DNA of 64,000 bases from Myxococcales bacterium. Its GTDB lineage: Bacteria > Myxococcota_A > Polyangia > Polyangiales > Houyiibacteriaceae. Position 1 is the first letter of the stretch. Every line of letters begins with the position of its first letter. Under the pieces are notes generated by a model that saw only the letters and a program-made list of their open reading frames with translations, did not search any database and was not told the origin of the DNA. The stretch spans positions 1 to 64,000 of the forward strand of contig JAOTYL010000008.1 in the NCBI GenBank assembly GCA_029861865.1. The letters run 5' to 3'. Below are positions 41,256-50,688 of this stretch, in pieces. Made by a program: the position numbers and the translations under genes.

Positions 41256-42754
41256 GTGGCATCGCCCGTCATTTGTTTGGCGTGCTGGTGCTCGTACTCT
41301 CTGCCCAGGCAGTGTTCGCGCAAGAACCGAGTGTCACCGTAGGCTCGAAGAAGTTCACCGAGTCGGTGATCTTGGGTGAGATCTTGACGCAACTAGCGGC
41401 GACGACGGGCGCTGAGGTGGAGCACCGTTCGGAGCTCGGAGGCACGCGCATCTTATGGAGTGCGTTGAAGCGCGGTGAAATCGACCTCTATCCCGAATAC
41501 ACGGGAACGATCTCGAAGGAAATCCTTCAGGCGGGCGACGCGGCGACGATCAACGAAATACGGGACGCTTTGAAGGCGGAAGGAATGATCGTGAGTGAGC
41601 CGCTTGGCTTCAACAACACGTATATCCTCGGGATGAAGAAAGATCTGGCCGAGAAACGCGGGATTCGAAGGATCTCCGATCTGGCGCGACACCCCGATCT
41701 CCGGTTCGGTTTTTCGAACGAGTTCTTGGATCGAGAGGACGGCTGGCCTGGCCTGCGCCGCGACTACGCTCTTCCGCAACGTGATGTCCGCGGCATGGAC
41801 CACGACCTGGCATACCGGGGGCTGGCGGCGGGGTCGATCGACATCGTGGATCTATACTCGACCGATGCCGAGATCGAATACTACGGACTGCTCGCGCTCG
41901 AAGACGACCGAGCGCACTTCCCACGATACGACTCGGTAATCGTCTATCGAGATGATCTCGAAGGACGCGCAGCCGAAGTAGTGACAGCAATTTCAGCGCT
42001 CGAGCACGCAATCACGGCGGCCGACATGATCGCGATGAACGCAAAGGCCAAGGTCGAGAACGTCCCGGAGTCGAGAATTGCGTCCGAGTTCTTGGGGCGA
42101 CACCTGGGAATGCAGACCGACCGGCGCGATGTCGGCGCGTGGGAGAGGTTTTGGATCCACACGGTCGAGCACTTGTTCCTCGTGGCGGTTTCGCTCGCCG
42201 GAGCAATCTTGATTGCGATCCCGCTTGGGGTCATTGCGGCGCGCTTCAGCCGAGTCGGACAGGCAATCTTGGGAACGGTCGGGATCATTCAAACGATCCC
42301 AGCCCTTGCGCTACTCGTCTTCATGATTCCACTTCTCGGCATCGGCGCCGCCCCTGCGATCGTAGCGTTGTTTTTGTACAGCCTCCTGCCGATCGTCAGA
42401 AACACCTATGCGGGGCTCCACGACATCCCGCGTCCGATCGTCGAAAGCGCGATCGCCTTGGGGTTGTCGCCGTCACAGAGGTTGCGGCTCATCGAGCTCC
42501 CGCTTGCTGCGCGCTCGATCCTCGCGGGGATCAAGACTTCTGCCGTGATCAACGTCGGCACCGCAACGCTTGGCGCCCTGATCGGAACGGGAGGCTACGG
42601 CCAGCCAATTCTGACCGGGATACGACTCGATGACGTCGGACTCATCATGCAAGGAGCCCTACCCGCCGCAGGCTTGGCGCTACTATGCCAAGCCGCGTTC
42701 GAGATTGCCGAAAGGAGGTTCGTATCGAAGGGCTTGCGAATCAAAGCGGGCTGA
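41252..42754 (+). CDS. OpuF-type fused substrate-binding protein and permease
   Basis: A 500-residue protein. After a signal-like helix, residues about 25-285 form an OpuAC-type binding domain (VGSKKFTESVILGEILTQL, YPEYTGTISKEIL, LGFNNTYILGM, DLYSTDAEI). The C-terminal ~210 residues are the permease with six TM helices and the EAA loop AIALGLSPSQRLRLIELP. Binding protein and permease in one chain is the OpuF/BilE arrangement for compatible solutes. With the ATPase just upstream it makes a complete two-gene importer. Substrate probably betaine-like, by family. Confidence 0.9.
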   Translation: MSGIARHLFGVLVLVLSAQAVFAQEPSVTVGSKKFTESVILGEILTQLAATTGAEVEHRSELGGTRILWSALKRGEIDLYPEYTGTISKEILQAGDAATINEIRDALKAEGMIVSEPLGFNNTYILGMKKDLAEKRGIRRISDLARHPDLRFGFSNEFLDREDGWPGLRRDYALPQRDVRGMDHDLAYRGLAAGSIDIVDLYSTDAEIEYYGLLALEDDRAHFPRYDSVIVYRDDLEGRAAEVVTAISALEHAITAADMIAMNAKAKVENVPESRIASEFLGRHLGMQTDRRDVGAWERFWIHTVEHLFLVAVSLAGAILIAIPLGVIAARFSRVGQAILGTVGIIQTIPALALLVFMIPLLGIGAAPAIVALFLYSLLPIVRNTYAGLHDIPRPIVESAIALGLSPSQRLRLIELPLAARSILAGIKTSAVINVGTATLGALIGTGGYGQPILTGIRLDDVGLIMQGALPAAGLALLCQAAFEIAERRFVSKGLRIKAG

Positions 42755-43625
42755 GCGCCCCGTGGTGATCCGCGACGAACCGAGTCATGGGCTCGGGGTC
42801 TTTGCCACAACTGGCAGGGCGCGAGATGCCGGTGTGCTCGAGATGAACGCGGACGCTCTCGGTACGTTGCGAGACGCGAAACTGCACCTCCCACGTGTCG
42901 GCGGCCGAGGCCGTGGTCGAGACCCATGTGATCGCATCATTCGACTGTTCGCCTAGACGACTCCGTAAGAGAATCTCCGCGGCCTGGGTGGGTCGATCAT
43001 ACGCACATCGACCGCGGAACTTGGCCAACTCTCCGAGCGCGTCATTCGCTCGCGCGGAAACCCATGAATCGGCGTCTTCTGGTCGAAGCCTGCCGTACAT
43101 CAAGCCCGCGGGAAGCCAGAGCGCGCAAGCGGCGAAGCGATGGCCCCCGAGGTGGCTCGTTTGCCAGACGTCGAGTCCTCTGCCCTGCAGGGCTCTGAAG
43201 AATGCGCTGCCGTGTTGCGCACAACAGCGGTCCCGGCGGCCATGAACGCACACGAGACAGATGGGCTGGGTGGCAGGCGCCGAGTGCTCCGACATACCCT
43301 CGGGACTCAAACCGAGGAGATCTTCGTAGCGGTCCAGCTCGACCTTGGAAACCACCCCTCGATCGGACGAAACCATGATGAATGCCTTTTTTTGAACGGG
43401 GCGCCCCGGTCTGCGGATCAGCTGCAGTCGGGAGCGAGGGACGTCGCCGAGCCACCGGTCGAGCCGCTCGCGGACTTGCCCGCTGAGTGCTTCGGTGTCG
43501 ATCGCGTTCGGCGCCCAGGGGTCGGTCACCTCGAGCAACAACCATCGATCGACCGACTCGACCGCGGTGCCGGTGAGAGACTCTCCCGCTTCCTGCGACG
43601 CCGCCGAGCAGTGGGGCAGGGTCAC
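42741..43625 (-). CDS. Sucrase/ferredoxin-like family protein (thioredoxin-fold)
   Basis: A 294-residue protein of the Suc_Fer-like family. The diagnostic region is ICLVCVHGRRDRCCAQHG, then DVWQTSHLGGHRFAACALWLPAGLMYGR. These proteins resemble thioredoxin-like [2Fe-2S] ferredoxins but their function is unknown. GTG 43625 overlaps the preceding small gene's stop (GTGA). It converges with the OpuF-like gene (14-bp overlap). Confidence 0.82.
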   Translation of the reverse strand: MTLPHCSAASQEAGESLTGTAVESVDRWLLLEVTDPWAPNAIDTEALSGQVRERLDRWLGDVPRSRLQLIRRPGRPVQKKAFIMVSSDRGVVSKVELDRYEDLLGLSPEGMSEHSAPATQPICLVCVHGRRDRCCAQHGSAFFRALQGRGLDVWQTSHLGGHRFAACALWLPAGLMYGRLRPEDADSWVSARANDALGELAKFRGRCAYDRPTQAAEILLRSRLGEQSNDAITWVSTTASAADTWEVQFRVSQRTESVRVHLEHTGISRPASCGKDPEPMTRFVADHHGALSPL

Positions 43626-43945
43626 CGCTGGTCCGCTGCCAGAGGAAGCGGCCTTGCCATTTCCTCCTCGGCCTGATCGATCGTCCGCTGCCTGCGCGCT
43701 GCGATCGCGGATCGCCAAGCGTCCAATTGCGACTGCAGGTCGGCCAAGAGCTCCTCCGCACGCGCGAGTTGACGCTCGGTGCGCGCGCGACGCGCTGGGT
43801 CGGTCTCGCCTGCAAGCGATTCTTGGATCGACTCTCTCACGAGGCGCATCCTCGCCACTGCATCGGTGTAGTTCTCTCGTTTGGCGAAATGGCGCGCCTG
43901 CACCATCCAGACGCCCCAGCGTTCCTCGTCACTTTCGAGACTCAT
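43622..43945 (-). CDS. Small coiled-coil protein, function unknown (107 aa)
   Basis: A 107-residue, highly helical protein with MSLESDEERWGVW and coiled-coil RRARTERQLARAEELLADLQ. No family was recognised. Its ATG lies 17 bp inside the upstream membrane protein gene and its stop overlaps the Suc/Fer-like start, so the three genes form one coupled operon. Confidence 0.65.
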   Translation of the reverse strand: MSLESDEERWGVWMVQARHFAKRENYTDAVARMRLVRESIQESLAGETDPARRARTERQLARAEELLADLQSQLDAWRSAIAARRQRTIDQAEEEMARPLPLAADQR

Positions 43946-45548
43946 CGATATCCAATTTAGGGGGTTTCACCTGAGGGTCCAGCCGAGCGCCCCGTCGATG
44001 GTAGAGCCACCAATCTTCGAAGTGGGCCACTCGTTGGATCGACGGTTCCGCCGTAAAGAGGCTGTCAGGCGAAGACATCCGCCTGACGAGAAACCAATCG
44101 AAGAAGCTCCCCTGCTGGTCGAGCTGGAACAACTGGGGGCTCCATTCCCATCGGAGCGGCACAGGAGGCGGAACGACCGCGTTGGGATCTTCGCGTGAGC
44201 GATAACGCAGGGGCGAATGGCCGAGCTCGGCAAAGTGGAAGCTGATCCAGCCCCCGCGCTCTGCCTGCACATAGGCTGGCAAATGAACATAGGGGCTGTT
44301 CTTTGCGCGGGACCCATGGTGGTCGTAGATGAGATAGAGGAGCTTCGGGCTTCGGGGAAGCTCGCTCACGATCTCGCGGAAGTGCGTCGTCGTGGTCCCA
44401 AACTCGCGGTGAGCCTCGGCGGTTACCTCGGTGATCGGCGCGATCGCAATGGCAGTCCAGATGACGAATCCGAGATGGGCCCAAGTCTTTTTCGGAAGGT
44501 TCGGTAGGAGCGCAGGTAGAAAGAAGACAGCCACCGTGAGCTCGCGTGGGTAGACGTACCACCAGGATCCGATCTCCATGGGCATAGTCACGTAAAGGCC
44601 CAGCGATATTAAAATGACGGCGACGACCACTCCGTGGGCCGCGAGGACCCAGCTGTTGTTAGGCCAACCGCGAAGGCGAGCAACGGCGATGGCGAACAGC
44701 ACGGTGGCCGTGACCAAGAAGAGAATACCAGTGCGGCGAAACGCCCTCGCGTCGTCGTCGCTGACGAAAACATCGAAGAGATAAGTCCCGGCCTCGGAGA
44801 ACCGCCACCAGGCAGGTGGCCAGACCCATTGAATGTCCATGGAGATGCTGCCTGCGCGCCCGAACCACCAAAGGACGAATAGAACGGTCCCGATGGAAAA
44901 GGGAATGATCAGGCCCTTGATGCTGTCGGCCTGGCTGTGCATCACGACCCCGACGAGCACCAAAGCTCCGAGGGCAAACGGGAACCGAAATACGTGCGTG
45001 AAGAACAAGAAGAGCAAGCAAGCGATGAGCCACGCCTGAAGCTTCGGGGACGGCCGATCGACCAGACGCAGCGCCAAGCCGATGCTCATCGCGAAGAGGC
45101 CGATCCCACCCAAGAAGCTCACGAAGCCCCAGTGCGAGAGCACGCCCCAAACCGGAACGAGGCCCCACAAGCCCAAGAACGGGGATTTTCGCATCCCCCA
45201 GCACAGCACCATCAGTCCGATGGGCATCAAGGCCAACAAGAGGGCGGCCGCGAGCTTGGTCGCTGCGACCGGCGGAAGCACGAACATGAAGAGCGCGGAC
45301 AAGGCGTAGAGGCTCACGTAGGGAACCGCGAACGGTTGAAGCACGAACTGCTCTTCGAAGTGCCAGCCGGCGTCGGTGTAGTGTCTAAAAGCCGACGCCG
45401 ACGCCGTATGAAACGGGAAGTCGGTCATCATCGGGTAGTCGGTTACCCAGAACGGGAAACCAACCACGTATACGATGGCCGCGGCTGCACAGACCCACGC
45501 GAGCCAAAGTAAGGGCGGCGGACCAGTGACCCGCTCTACCGGCCTCAT
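43929..45548 (-). CDS. Polytopic membrane protein, possible GT-C-like
   Basis: A 539-residue protein with about 11-12 TM helices, an extracytoplasmic early loop (WVTDYPMMTDFPFHTAS) and a C-terminal soluble tail of about 170 residues. The YPMMTDFPFH loop with paired aspartates and the topology resemble GT-C glycosyltransferases, but the family was not identified. It leads an operon with the 107-aa and Suc/Fer-like genes. Confidence 0.6.
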   Translation of the reverse strand: MRPVERVTGPPPLLWLAWVCAAAAIVYVVGFPFWVTDYPMMTDFPFHTASASAFRHYTDAGWHFEEQFVLQPFAVPYVSLYALSALFMFVLPPVAATKLAAALLLALMPIGLMVLCWGMRKSPFLGLWGLVPVWGVLSHWGFVSFLGGIGLFAMSIGLALRLVDRPSPKLQAWLIACLLFLFFTHVFRFPFALGALVLVGVVMHSQADSIKGLIIPFSIGTVLFVLWWFGRAGSISMDIQWVWPPAWWRFSEAGTYLFDVFVSDDDARAFRRTGILFLVTATVLFAIAVARLRGWPNNSWVLAAHGVVVAVILISLGLYVTMPMEIGSWWYVYPRELTVAVFFLPALLPNLPKKTWAHLGFVIWTAIAIAPITEVTAEAHREFGTTTTHFREIVSELPRSPKLLYLIYDHHGSRAKNSPYVHLPAYVQAERGGWISFHFAELGHSPLRYRSREDPNAVVPPPVPLRWEWSPQLFQLDQQGSFFDWFLVRRMSSPDSLFTAEPSIQRVAHFEDWWLYHRRGARLDPQVKPPKLDIDESRK

Positions 45549-45588
45549 GTCGACCCCCCCATTTCCCTAAAGTAACACGCAGGCGCGC

Positions 45589-46458
45589 CTAGGCCTTGAG
45601 AGCTTCCGCGCCACCGATGATTTCCATCAATTCCTTGGTGATGGCAGCCTGGCGTGCTCGGTTGTACTGCAGGGTCAACCGGTCGATCATGTCGCTCGCA
45701 TTGTTGGTGGCGGCGTCCATGGCGGTCATTCGAGCGCCGTGCTCTGATGCAACCGACTCTAGGAGCGACCGGTAAATTTCGATCTCGACGTACATCGGAA
45801 GAAGCCTGTCGAGAAGCGCGCTTTGGCTCGGTTCGTAGATGAAATCGCCGAGCTGGTCGTCCGCGAGCTGCAATGGCGTAATGGGCAAGAACGGCTCGAC
45901 CACCACCTGCTGACTGATCGCGCTCTTGAATTCGTTGTAGACGAGGTAGCATGCATCCAGGTGCAGCGCGGTGTAGTCGTCGACGATGTAGCGGCCGATT
46001 TCGCCGGCTTTCTCGACGCTGAGCTCCTCGAAGACACCAAGAAAATCATGGCGAATATTCGCGTTGCGGCGCGTGAAGTAGTCGCGACCCTTGCGACCGA
46101 TGATGCCAAAGCTGACGTTGCTGCCTTGTGCCTCGAGCTCTTTCCAGCGCTTGTACGCCACCTTGTTGATGTTTGAGTTGAACGCGCCGGCTAGGCCACG
46201 GTCACTGGTGAGAACGACCAACATCACGTTCTCCGGCTCACGGCGCGCAAGCAGGGGATGAACATCCTCGTCGGCACCCACACGCGCGGCCACTCCGCTC
46301 AAGACTTCGTGAGTCTTGAGGGCATAGGGACGCAGGCGCTCGATGTTCTCCTGTGCCTTACGTAGCCGCGCGCCGGCGACCAACTTCATCGCGCGAGTGA
46401 TCTTCTGCGTGCTCTTGACGCTTCCGATGCGCTTCCGAATGTCCTTGAGGTTGGCCAT
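45589..46458 (-). CDS. atpG: ATP synthase F1 gamma subunit
   Basis: A 289-residue gamma subunit, the rotating central stalk of F1. The N-terminal MANLKDIRKRIGSVKSTQKI TRAMKLVA and C-terminal ARMTAMDAATNNASDMIDRL helices form the coiled coil; SDRGLAGAFNSNI is the conserved core motif. It is the last gene of atpF'-atpF-atpH-atpA-atpG, six bp after atpA. Confidence 0.97.
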   Translation of the reverse strand: MANLKDIRKRIGSVKSTQKITRAMKLVAGARLRKAQENIERLRPYALKTHEVLSGVAARVGADEDVHPLLARREPENVMLVVLTSDRGLAGAFNSNINKVAYKRWKELEAQGSNVSFGIIGRKGRDYFTRRNANIRHDFLGVFEELSVEKAGEIGRYIVDDYTALHLDACYLVYNEFKSAISQQVVVEPFLPITPLQLADDQLGDFIYEPSQSALLDRLLPMYVEIEIYRSLLESVASEHGARMTAMDAATNNASDMIDRLTLQYNRARQAAITKELMEIIGGAEALKA

Positions 46459-46464
46459 CTGGCG

Positions 46465-48117
46465 CTATCTTTGCGGTGTGGGCTCGAAGATGCCACCGAA
46501 CACCTTCAGCGCATCGTCGATTTGGCTCTCGAGAGCGTCGTCGATCTTACCCTTCGACACGATGTCCTCGAGGATCGAGGGGCGCTCGGCTTTGAGCCAG
46601 GAGATGAGCTCCTGCTGGTAGCGGCCGATCGAGTCGGTCGGTAGGGGATCCAAATAGCCGTGTGTGCCCGCAAAAATCGAGATGACCTGTTCCTCGACGG
46701 GCCAGGGCACGTACTGGCCTTGTTTGAGCACCTCGACCAGTCGCTCACCGCGAGAGAGCTGCTGCTGAGTGGCCTCGTCGAGGTCTGATGCAAACTGTGC
46801 AAACGCGGCCATCTCGCGGAACTGCGCAAGCTCGAGACGAAGCGTGCCCGCAACCTGCTTCATCGCCTTGATTTGCGCGTTACCGCCGACTCGTGAAACC
46901 GAGATGCCGACATTGATCGCAGGTCGAACACCGGAGTAGAACAGATCGGACTCGAGAAAGATCTGCCCGTCGGTAATCGAAATGACGTTGGTTGGGATGT
47001 ACGCCGAGACGTCACCTGCCTGTGTTTCGATGATGGGAAGCGCGGTGAGAGAGCCGCCCGAATCGGGGAGCTTCTTTGCAACGAAACCATCGCCTTTTTC
47101 TTTCGCGGCGGCCTCGGCCTCGTGACGCGACTCCGGCCCCGAGAAGACCTGATTGCCGAGCCGGCTCGGCGCCTGATCGGACTTCACCACGACCCAGTCC
47201 TCGGCCATCTTGGCCGCGCGCTCGAGAAGGCGGCTGTGAAGGTAGAAGACGTCACCCGGATAGGCCTCACGACCGGGAGGACGACGAAGAAGAAGCGAGA
47301 GCTGACGGTAGGCAACTGCCTGCTTCGAAAGATCGTCGTAGATGAGCAGGGCGTGCTGCCCGTTGTCGCGAAAGTATTCGCCCATCGTGACACCGGTATA
47401 CGGCGCTATGAATTGAAGTGGGGCGGGCTCCGAGGCCCCCGCCATGACGACGGTCGTGTACTCCATCGCTCCGAAGGATGAGAGCTTGTCGACTACTTGC
47501 GCGACGGTCGATTGCTTCTGGCCGATCGCGACGTACACGCAGAAAACATCTTTGCCCTTCTGATTGATGATCGTGTCGAGGGCGACAGCGGTCTTCCCGG
47601 TCTGACGGTCCCCGATGATCAGCTCTCGTTGACCACGACCGATTGGGATCATCGAGTCGATCGCTTTGAGCCCGGTCTGAAGCGGTTCGCTCACCGGCTG
47701 GCGAGCGACGATACCCGGAGCCTTGACCTCGACGCGCCGAGTGAGCTTGCTCTCGATGGGCCCCTTTCCGTCGACCGGCTGTCCGAGGGCGTTCACAACA
47801 CGACCGACAAGTGCCGGACCGACGGAGACCTCGACGATGCGGCCGGTGCGCTTGACAGTATCCCCCTCTTTGATGCCGACATCGGAACCAAAAATCGCGC
47901 AGCCGACGTTGTCCTCCTCAAGGTTGAGCACCATCCCGAAGACGCCACCGGGGAACTCGAGAAGCTCTCCCGCCATGGCGCTCTCGAGACCGTAAATACG
48001 GGCGATGCCGTCGCCGACCGTCAATACGGTGCCCGTCTCGACCACGTCGACAGACTTTTCATACGACGCGATCTGCTGCTTGATGATGCTGGAAATCTCT
48101 TCGGCGCGAAGCTGCAT
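46465..48117 (-). CDS. atpA: ATP synthase F1 alpha subunit, with an internal insertion
   Basis: A 550-residue alpha subunit. P-loop [22 protein letters not shown] and [41 protein letters not shown] are all typical. At 550 residues it is about 40 longer than E. coli AtpA, mainly from roughly 30 residues between [11 protein letters not shown] and [11 protein letters not shown] (including [21 protein letters not shown]). The start follows CAGGAG. It forms the alpha3beta3 head with AtpD from the other operon. Confidence 0.97.
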   Translation of the reverse strand: MQLRAEEISSIIKQQIASYEKSVDVVETGTVLTVGDGIARIYGLESAMAGELLEFPGGVFGMVLNLEEDNVGCAIFGSDVGIKEGDTVKRTGRIVEVSVGPALVGRVVNALGQPVDGKGPIESKLTRRVEVKAPGIVARQPVSEPLQTGLKAIDSMIPIGRGQRELIIGDRQTGKTAVALDTIINQKGKDVFCVYVAIGQKQSTVAQVVDKLSSFGAMEYTTVVMAGASEPAPLQFIAPYTGVTMGEYFRDNGQHALLIYDDLSKQAVAYRQLSLLLRRPPGREAYPGDVFYLHSRLLERAAKMAEDWVVVKSDQAPSRLGNQVFSGPESRHEAEAAAKEKGDGFVAKKLPDSGGSLTALPIIETQAGDVSAYIPTNVISITDGQIFLESDLFYSGVRPAINVGISVSRVGGNAQIKAMKQVAGTLRLELAQFREMAAFAQFASDLDEATQQQLSRGERLVEVLKQGQYVPWPVEEQVISIFAGTHGYLDPLPTDSIGRYQQELISWLKAERPSILEDIVSKGKIDDALESQIDDALKVFGGIFEPTPQR

Positions 48118-48140
48118 TTGGAATGCTCCTGATTACGCGG

Positions 48141-48689
48141 TTACGGCATTTCGCCGTTCGCAAGCAACGTTTCTCTCAACTCGCTCAGCCGGTTGCTGAT
48201 GCTCCCATCGAATACGCGGTCACCGATGCGTGTCACCACACCACCGATCAGTGAGGGGTCTTCTTTCTTCACGAGCACGATCCGTTGACCGGTTGCTCGT
48301 TGGAGTTTTTCCAAAAGCCGGTTGCAGTACGCGTCGTCGAGCGGCTTGGCGCTGATCACCTCAGCGCGAACCCGACCGGTCTCGGCCTCCGAAATCTCTT
48401 CGAAAGCGCTCAGAACGTCGGGGAGGTACGCCAGCCTTCTGCGGTCGGCGAGAAGGCCGACGGTGTTGCGGACGAGCTTCGAGAGCCCGAGTTTTTCCAT
48501 GATAGCGTCGATCGTCGCCCGAAGCGCCGGCTTCGGTACGACGGGATTGCGTATGAGCTGTCGAAGCTCGGAGCTCTCTTTCCAAGCGTCGGACAAGGCC
48601 CCGACGTCTCGGACGACCTGGTCGGTCAGACTCTGCTCGCGAGCGAGCTCAAGAAGAGCTTTTGCGTAGCGACGCCCAAGTGCGCTCAT
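48141..48689 (-). CDS. atpH: ATP synthase F1 delta subunit
   Basis: A 182-residue OSCP/delta subunit joining F1 to the peripheral stalk. It starts MSALGRRYAKALLELAREQ and ends VVTRIGDRVFDGSISNRLSEL (family GGxxIRIGDxVxDxSVxxRL). ATG 48689 overlaps the atpF stop by 4 bp. Confidence 0.96.
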   Translation of the reverse strand: MSALGRRYAKALLELAREQSLTDQVVRDVGALSDAWKESSELRQLIRNPVVPKPALRATIDAIMEKLGLSKLVRNTVGLLADRRRLAYLPDVLSAFEEISEAETGRVRAEVISAKPLDDAYCNRLLEKLQRATGQRIVLVKKEDPSLIGGVVTRIGDRVFDGSISNRLSELRETLLANGEMP

Positions 48690-49315
48690 GAGTCACGCTC
48701 CTGCACCACATCATCGAGCCTGGCGAGATACGCATCGGCGAGGCGCTCCTGGTCGGCATCGCTCGTGCGTTCGCGCAAGAGGTCCTGGGCTGCCGCGACT
48801 GCGGCGGTGGCTGCTTGCTCGGTCAGCTCTTTTCGGAGCTGCTTCATTTGCTGCTCGATGAGAAAGTTGGTGTCCTTGCGCATCCGCGCGGCCTTCTCCT
48901 CGGCCTGAGCGACGATCCGATCGCGCTCGGCCTCGCCCGCTTTGACCATATCGGCACGGATCTGGAGAATCTCTTGGTCGAGCTTCTCGAGGCGAGTCGC
49001 GGTCGCCATGTGGCTGGCTTCGGCCTCGGCACGGAGGCGCTGCGCCTCGGCGAGCTCCTTTTCCACCTCCGCGCGGCGCGCGGCCAGAGCGGGGTTGCCC
49101 TTCTTGCGAATCGCCCATCCGATGATCAAGAGCAAGACGCCGAAATTGACGAGGGTTCCTAGGAACTCGGTGTTGAGAATATCGGAAAAGTGAAGCCCGC
49201 CGTGCGCGTCATGCCCTTCCTGCTCCTTTGCTACTTCGTGGGCAACGCTCTCGGCAAATACGACAGAGGGCGATGCCAGCCAAAGACCGAACAGGAGTAT
49301 CGACATCGCGCGCAT
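48686..49315 (-). CDS. atpF: ATP synthase Fo b subunit with signal-peptide-like N-terminus
   Basis: A 209-residue b subunit. A signal-peptide-like helix (SILLFGLWLASPSVVFA) and a His/Asp-containing segment (EQEGHDAHGGLHFSDIL) precede the usual membrane helix GTLVNFGVLLLIIGWAIRKKG and the long coiled coil. This extended form is known in delta-proteobacterial-type ATP synthases. It pairs with the b' subunit encoded just upstream. Confidence 0.93.
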   Translation of the reverse strand: MRAMSILLFGLWLASPSVVFAESVAHEVAKEQEGHDAHGGLHFSDILNTEFLGTLVNFGVLLLIIGWAIRKKGNPALAARRAEVEKELAEAQRLRAEAEASHMATATRLEKLDQEILQIRADMVKAGEAERDRIVAQAEEKAARMRKDTNFLIEQQMKQLRKELTEQAATAAVAAAQDLLRERTSDADQERLADAYLARLDDVVQERDS

Positions 49316-49782
49316 CAGCTCACCTCTCTATCGAGCATCTTCGAGGCGATCTGCTGCGCCAGCGCGGGGATACCTTGATCGAGTTGGCTTCTGAGACGCG
49401 CAGACTCCGTTGCGAGCTTCGCATCGGCCTCGGCGAGCTGCTTGTTCGTTTCGTCGCGGACCCGGTCTAGCAGGGTGCGCTCGAGCCGCTTGCCCTCGGC
49501 ACGAAGCCGGTCCCGTTCCTCGCCGGCCTGGAGCCGAAGTCGTCGCATCTCGTCTTCGAATTCCTCGCTCTCGGCGGCGGCCTCGTCTTGGAGACGGAGC
49601 GCTTCGAGCTTGGCTCCCTCGATAGCGTTTTCGCGTGCCTCGAACAGAGCGATCATCGGTCGGAAGATCAGCGGTCGAAACAGAAGGAATGCCACCCCAA
49701 ATAGTCCGAGCTGGATCCAGATCGTACCGTCGAGGTCGATGATGGAGCCCTCCGAGAGAAGGGCTGTGAAAAGCACGGTCAT
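49315..49782 (-). CDS. atpF': ATP synthase Fo b' subunit
   Basis: A 155-residue b' subunit with an N-terminal membrane helix (WIQLGLFGVAFLLFRPLIFRPM) and an alpha-helical coiled coil (ALRLQDEAAAESEEFEDEMR). Heterodimeric b/b' stalks are typical of cyanobacteria, alpha- and delta-proteobacteria-like groups. Stop and atpF start overlap as TGATG. It is the first gene of the operon. Confidence 0.92.
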   Translation of the reverse strand: MTVLFTALLSEGSIIDLDGTIWIQLGLFGVAFLLFRPLIFRPMIALFEARENAIEGAKLEALRLQDEAAAESEEFEDEMRRLRLQAGEERDRLRAEGKRLERTLLDRVRDETNKQLAEADAKLATESARLRSQLDQGIPALAQQIASKMLDREVS

Positions 49783-49876
49783 CGCAGCGGTATCCTTGAG
49801 CGGCCGAACCGGCGTCCCATTAGGCGCCTGGGGCCGAATCGCACGTCCGACAAGGAGAGATCCCTAGCGGCGCGCT

Positions 49877-49904
49877 TTGGTAGCACGGGGCCGAACCCAG
49901 TCAA
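49877..49904 (-). promoter_or_regulatory. Promoter of the atpF'FHAG operon
   Basis: On the minus strand TTGACT (49899-49904), a 16-bp spacer ending CCCCGTGC, then TACCAA (49877-49882); TGC precedes the hexamer as an extended -10. The predicted leader is about 88 nt. It resembles the atpDC promoter at 52532-52560. Confidence 0.6.
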
Positions 49905-49935
49905 GGACGGCGGAGCGGGGCCCGGGACCGAGCGC

Positions 49936-50526
49936 TCAGGTGGAGCCTAAGGGCGCCTCGGCAACGCGTAACCGGAGCGCTCGGAGCGTCTTTCCGGCGG
50001 CTCTCTCGTTCTCGCGACTGAACACCGAGGACGGCAGGGGGATGTCCGGGTCGACGTAGATCTTGAAGCTCACGCGCGTTCGGGCACCGTCATCGATGGG
50101 CGTGAGCTCCCAGCGCGCGTTGAATGCGTCGATGTTGCCTTCCAGCAAGCTCGCCTCGATGACGCGTCCCGGCTGCTCCGACTCGGAACGTTCGGCGATA
50201 TTGAGTTGGCCCCAAAGCGTGAGAGCGCCCTTCGCGACGCTGACCTCCATGTAGACCCGCGCGCGGCTCCCGCGCTGCGCGAGAACCCTCGACTTGGTGA
50301 AATTCGGCATGAATTGCACGTAGTTCGCGTAATCGAGAACGATCGGAAGCACTTCGTCAATCGGCTGGTCCAGCTCGACGGAGGCCTGACCCGAGGCAAT
50401 GCTCGACCCCTTTTCGGTGATCTGCACGGTGAAAACCGCATCTGCCTCGTCGGCGAGGACATCGCTCGTGGTGCTGCTCGCGATCCAGCCGATGGCAAAA
50501 GCTACGATAAAAAATCTCTTGTTCAT
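49936..50526 (-). CDS. Secreted START/SRPBCC-domain protein
   Basis: A 196-residue protein with a signal peptide (FFIVAFAIGWIASSTTSDVLA) and one SRPBCC/Coq10-type helix-grip domain (VELDQPIDEVLPIVLDYANYVQFMPNFT; SFKIYVDPDIPLPSSVFSREN). These bind hydrophobic ligands. ATG 50526 has AGGGAGAGAG upstream. It is a smaller relative of the double-domain protein at 19423-20664. It lies just upstream of the atpF' promoter region in the same direction. Confidence 0.7.
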   Translation of the reverse strand: MNKRFFIVAFAIGWIASSTTSDVLADEADAVFTVQITEKGSSIASGQASVELDQPIDEVLPIVLDYANYVQFMPNFTKSRVLAQRGSRARVYMEVSVAKGALTLWGQLNIAERSESEQPGRVIEASLLEGNIDAFNARWELTPIDDGARTRVSFKIYVDPDIPLPSSVFSRENERAAGKTLRALRLRVAEAPLGST

Positions 50527-50675
50527 CTCTCTCCCTCTACTTTGCCCAACACTACGACGGTGAATTGGTGACGTTACGTCACCCAGCCCAGACCTTTGGG
50601 GCAGAAAGGTAGCATTCTTCCATACATTTACTGACATACTTGCATGGAAAAATACGCCTCAAGCGGAACAGTTGC

Positions 50676-50681
50676 TAGATT
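50676..50681 (+). promoter_or_regulatory. Leaderless-type extended -10 of the outer-membrane protein gene
   Basis: TGC-TAGATT ends 7 nt before ATG 50689 and supports that start over the upstream ATG 50644. Confidence 0.45.
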
Positions 50682-50688
50682 GAACCGG

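Noticed and set aside
50644..50688. Upstream ATG for the outer-membrane protein.
   Set aside because: No ribosome-binding site; ATG 50689 begins a standard signal peptide and lies 7 nt after TGC-TAGATT.
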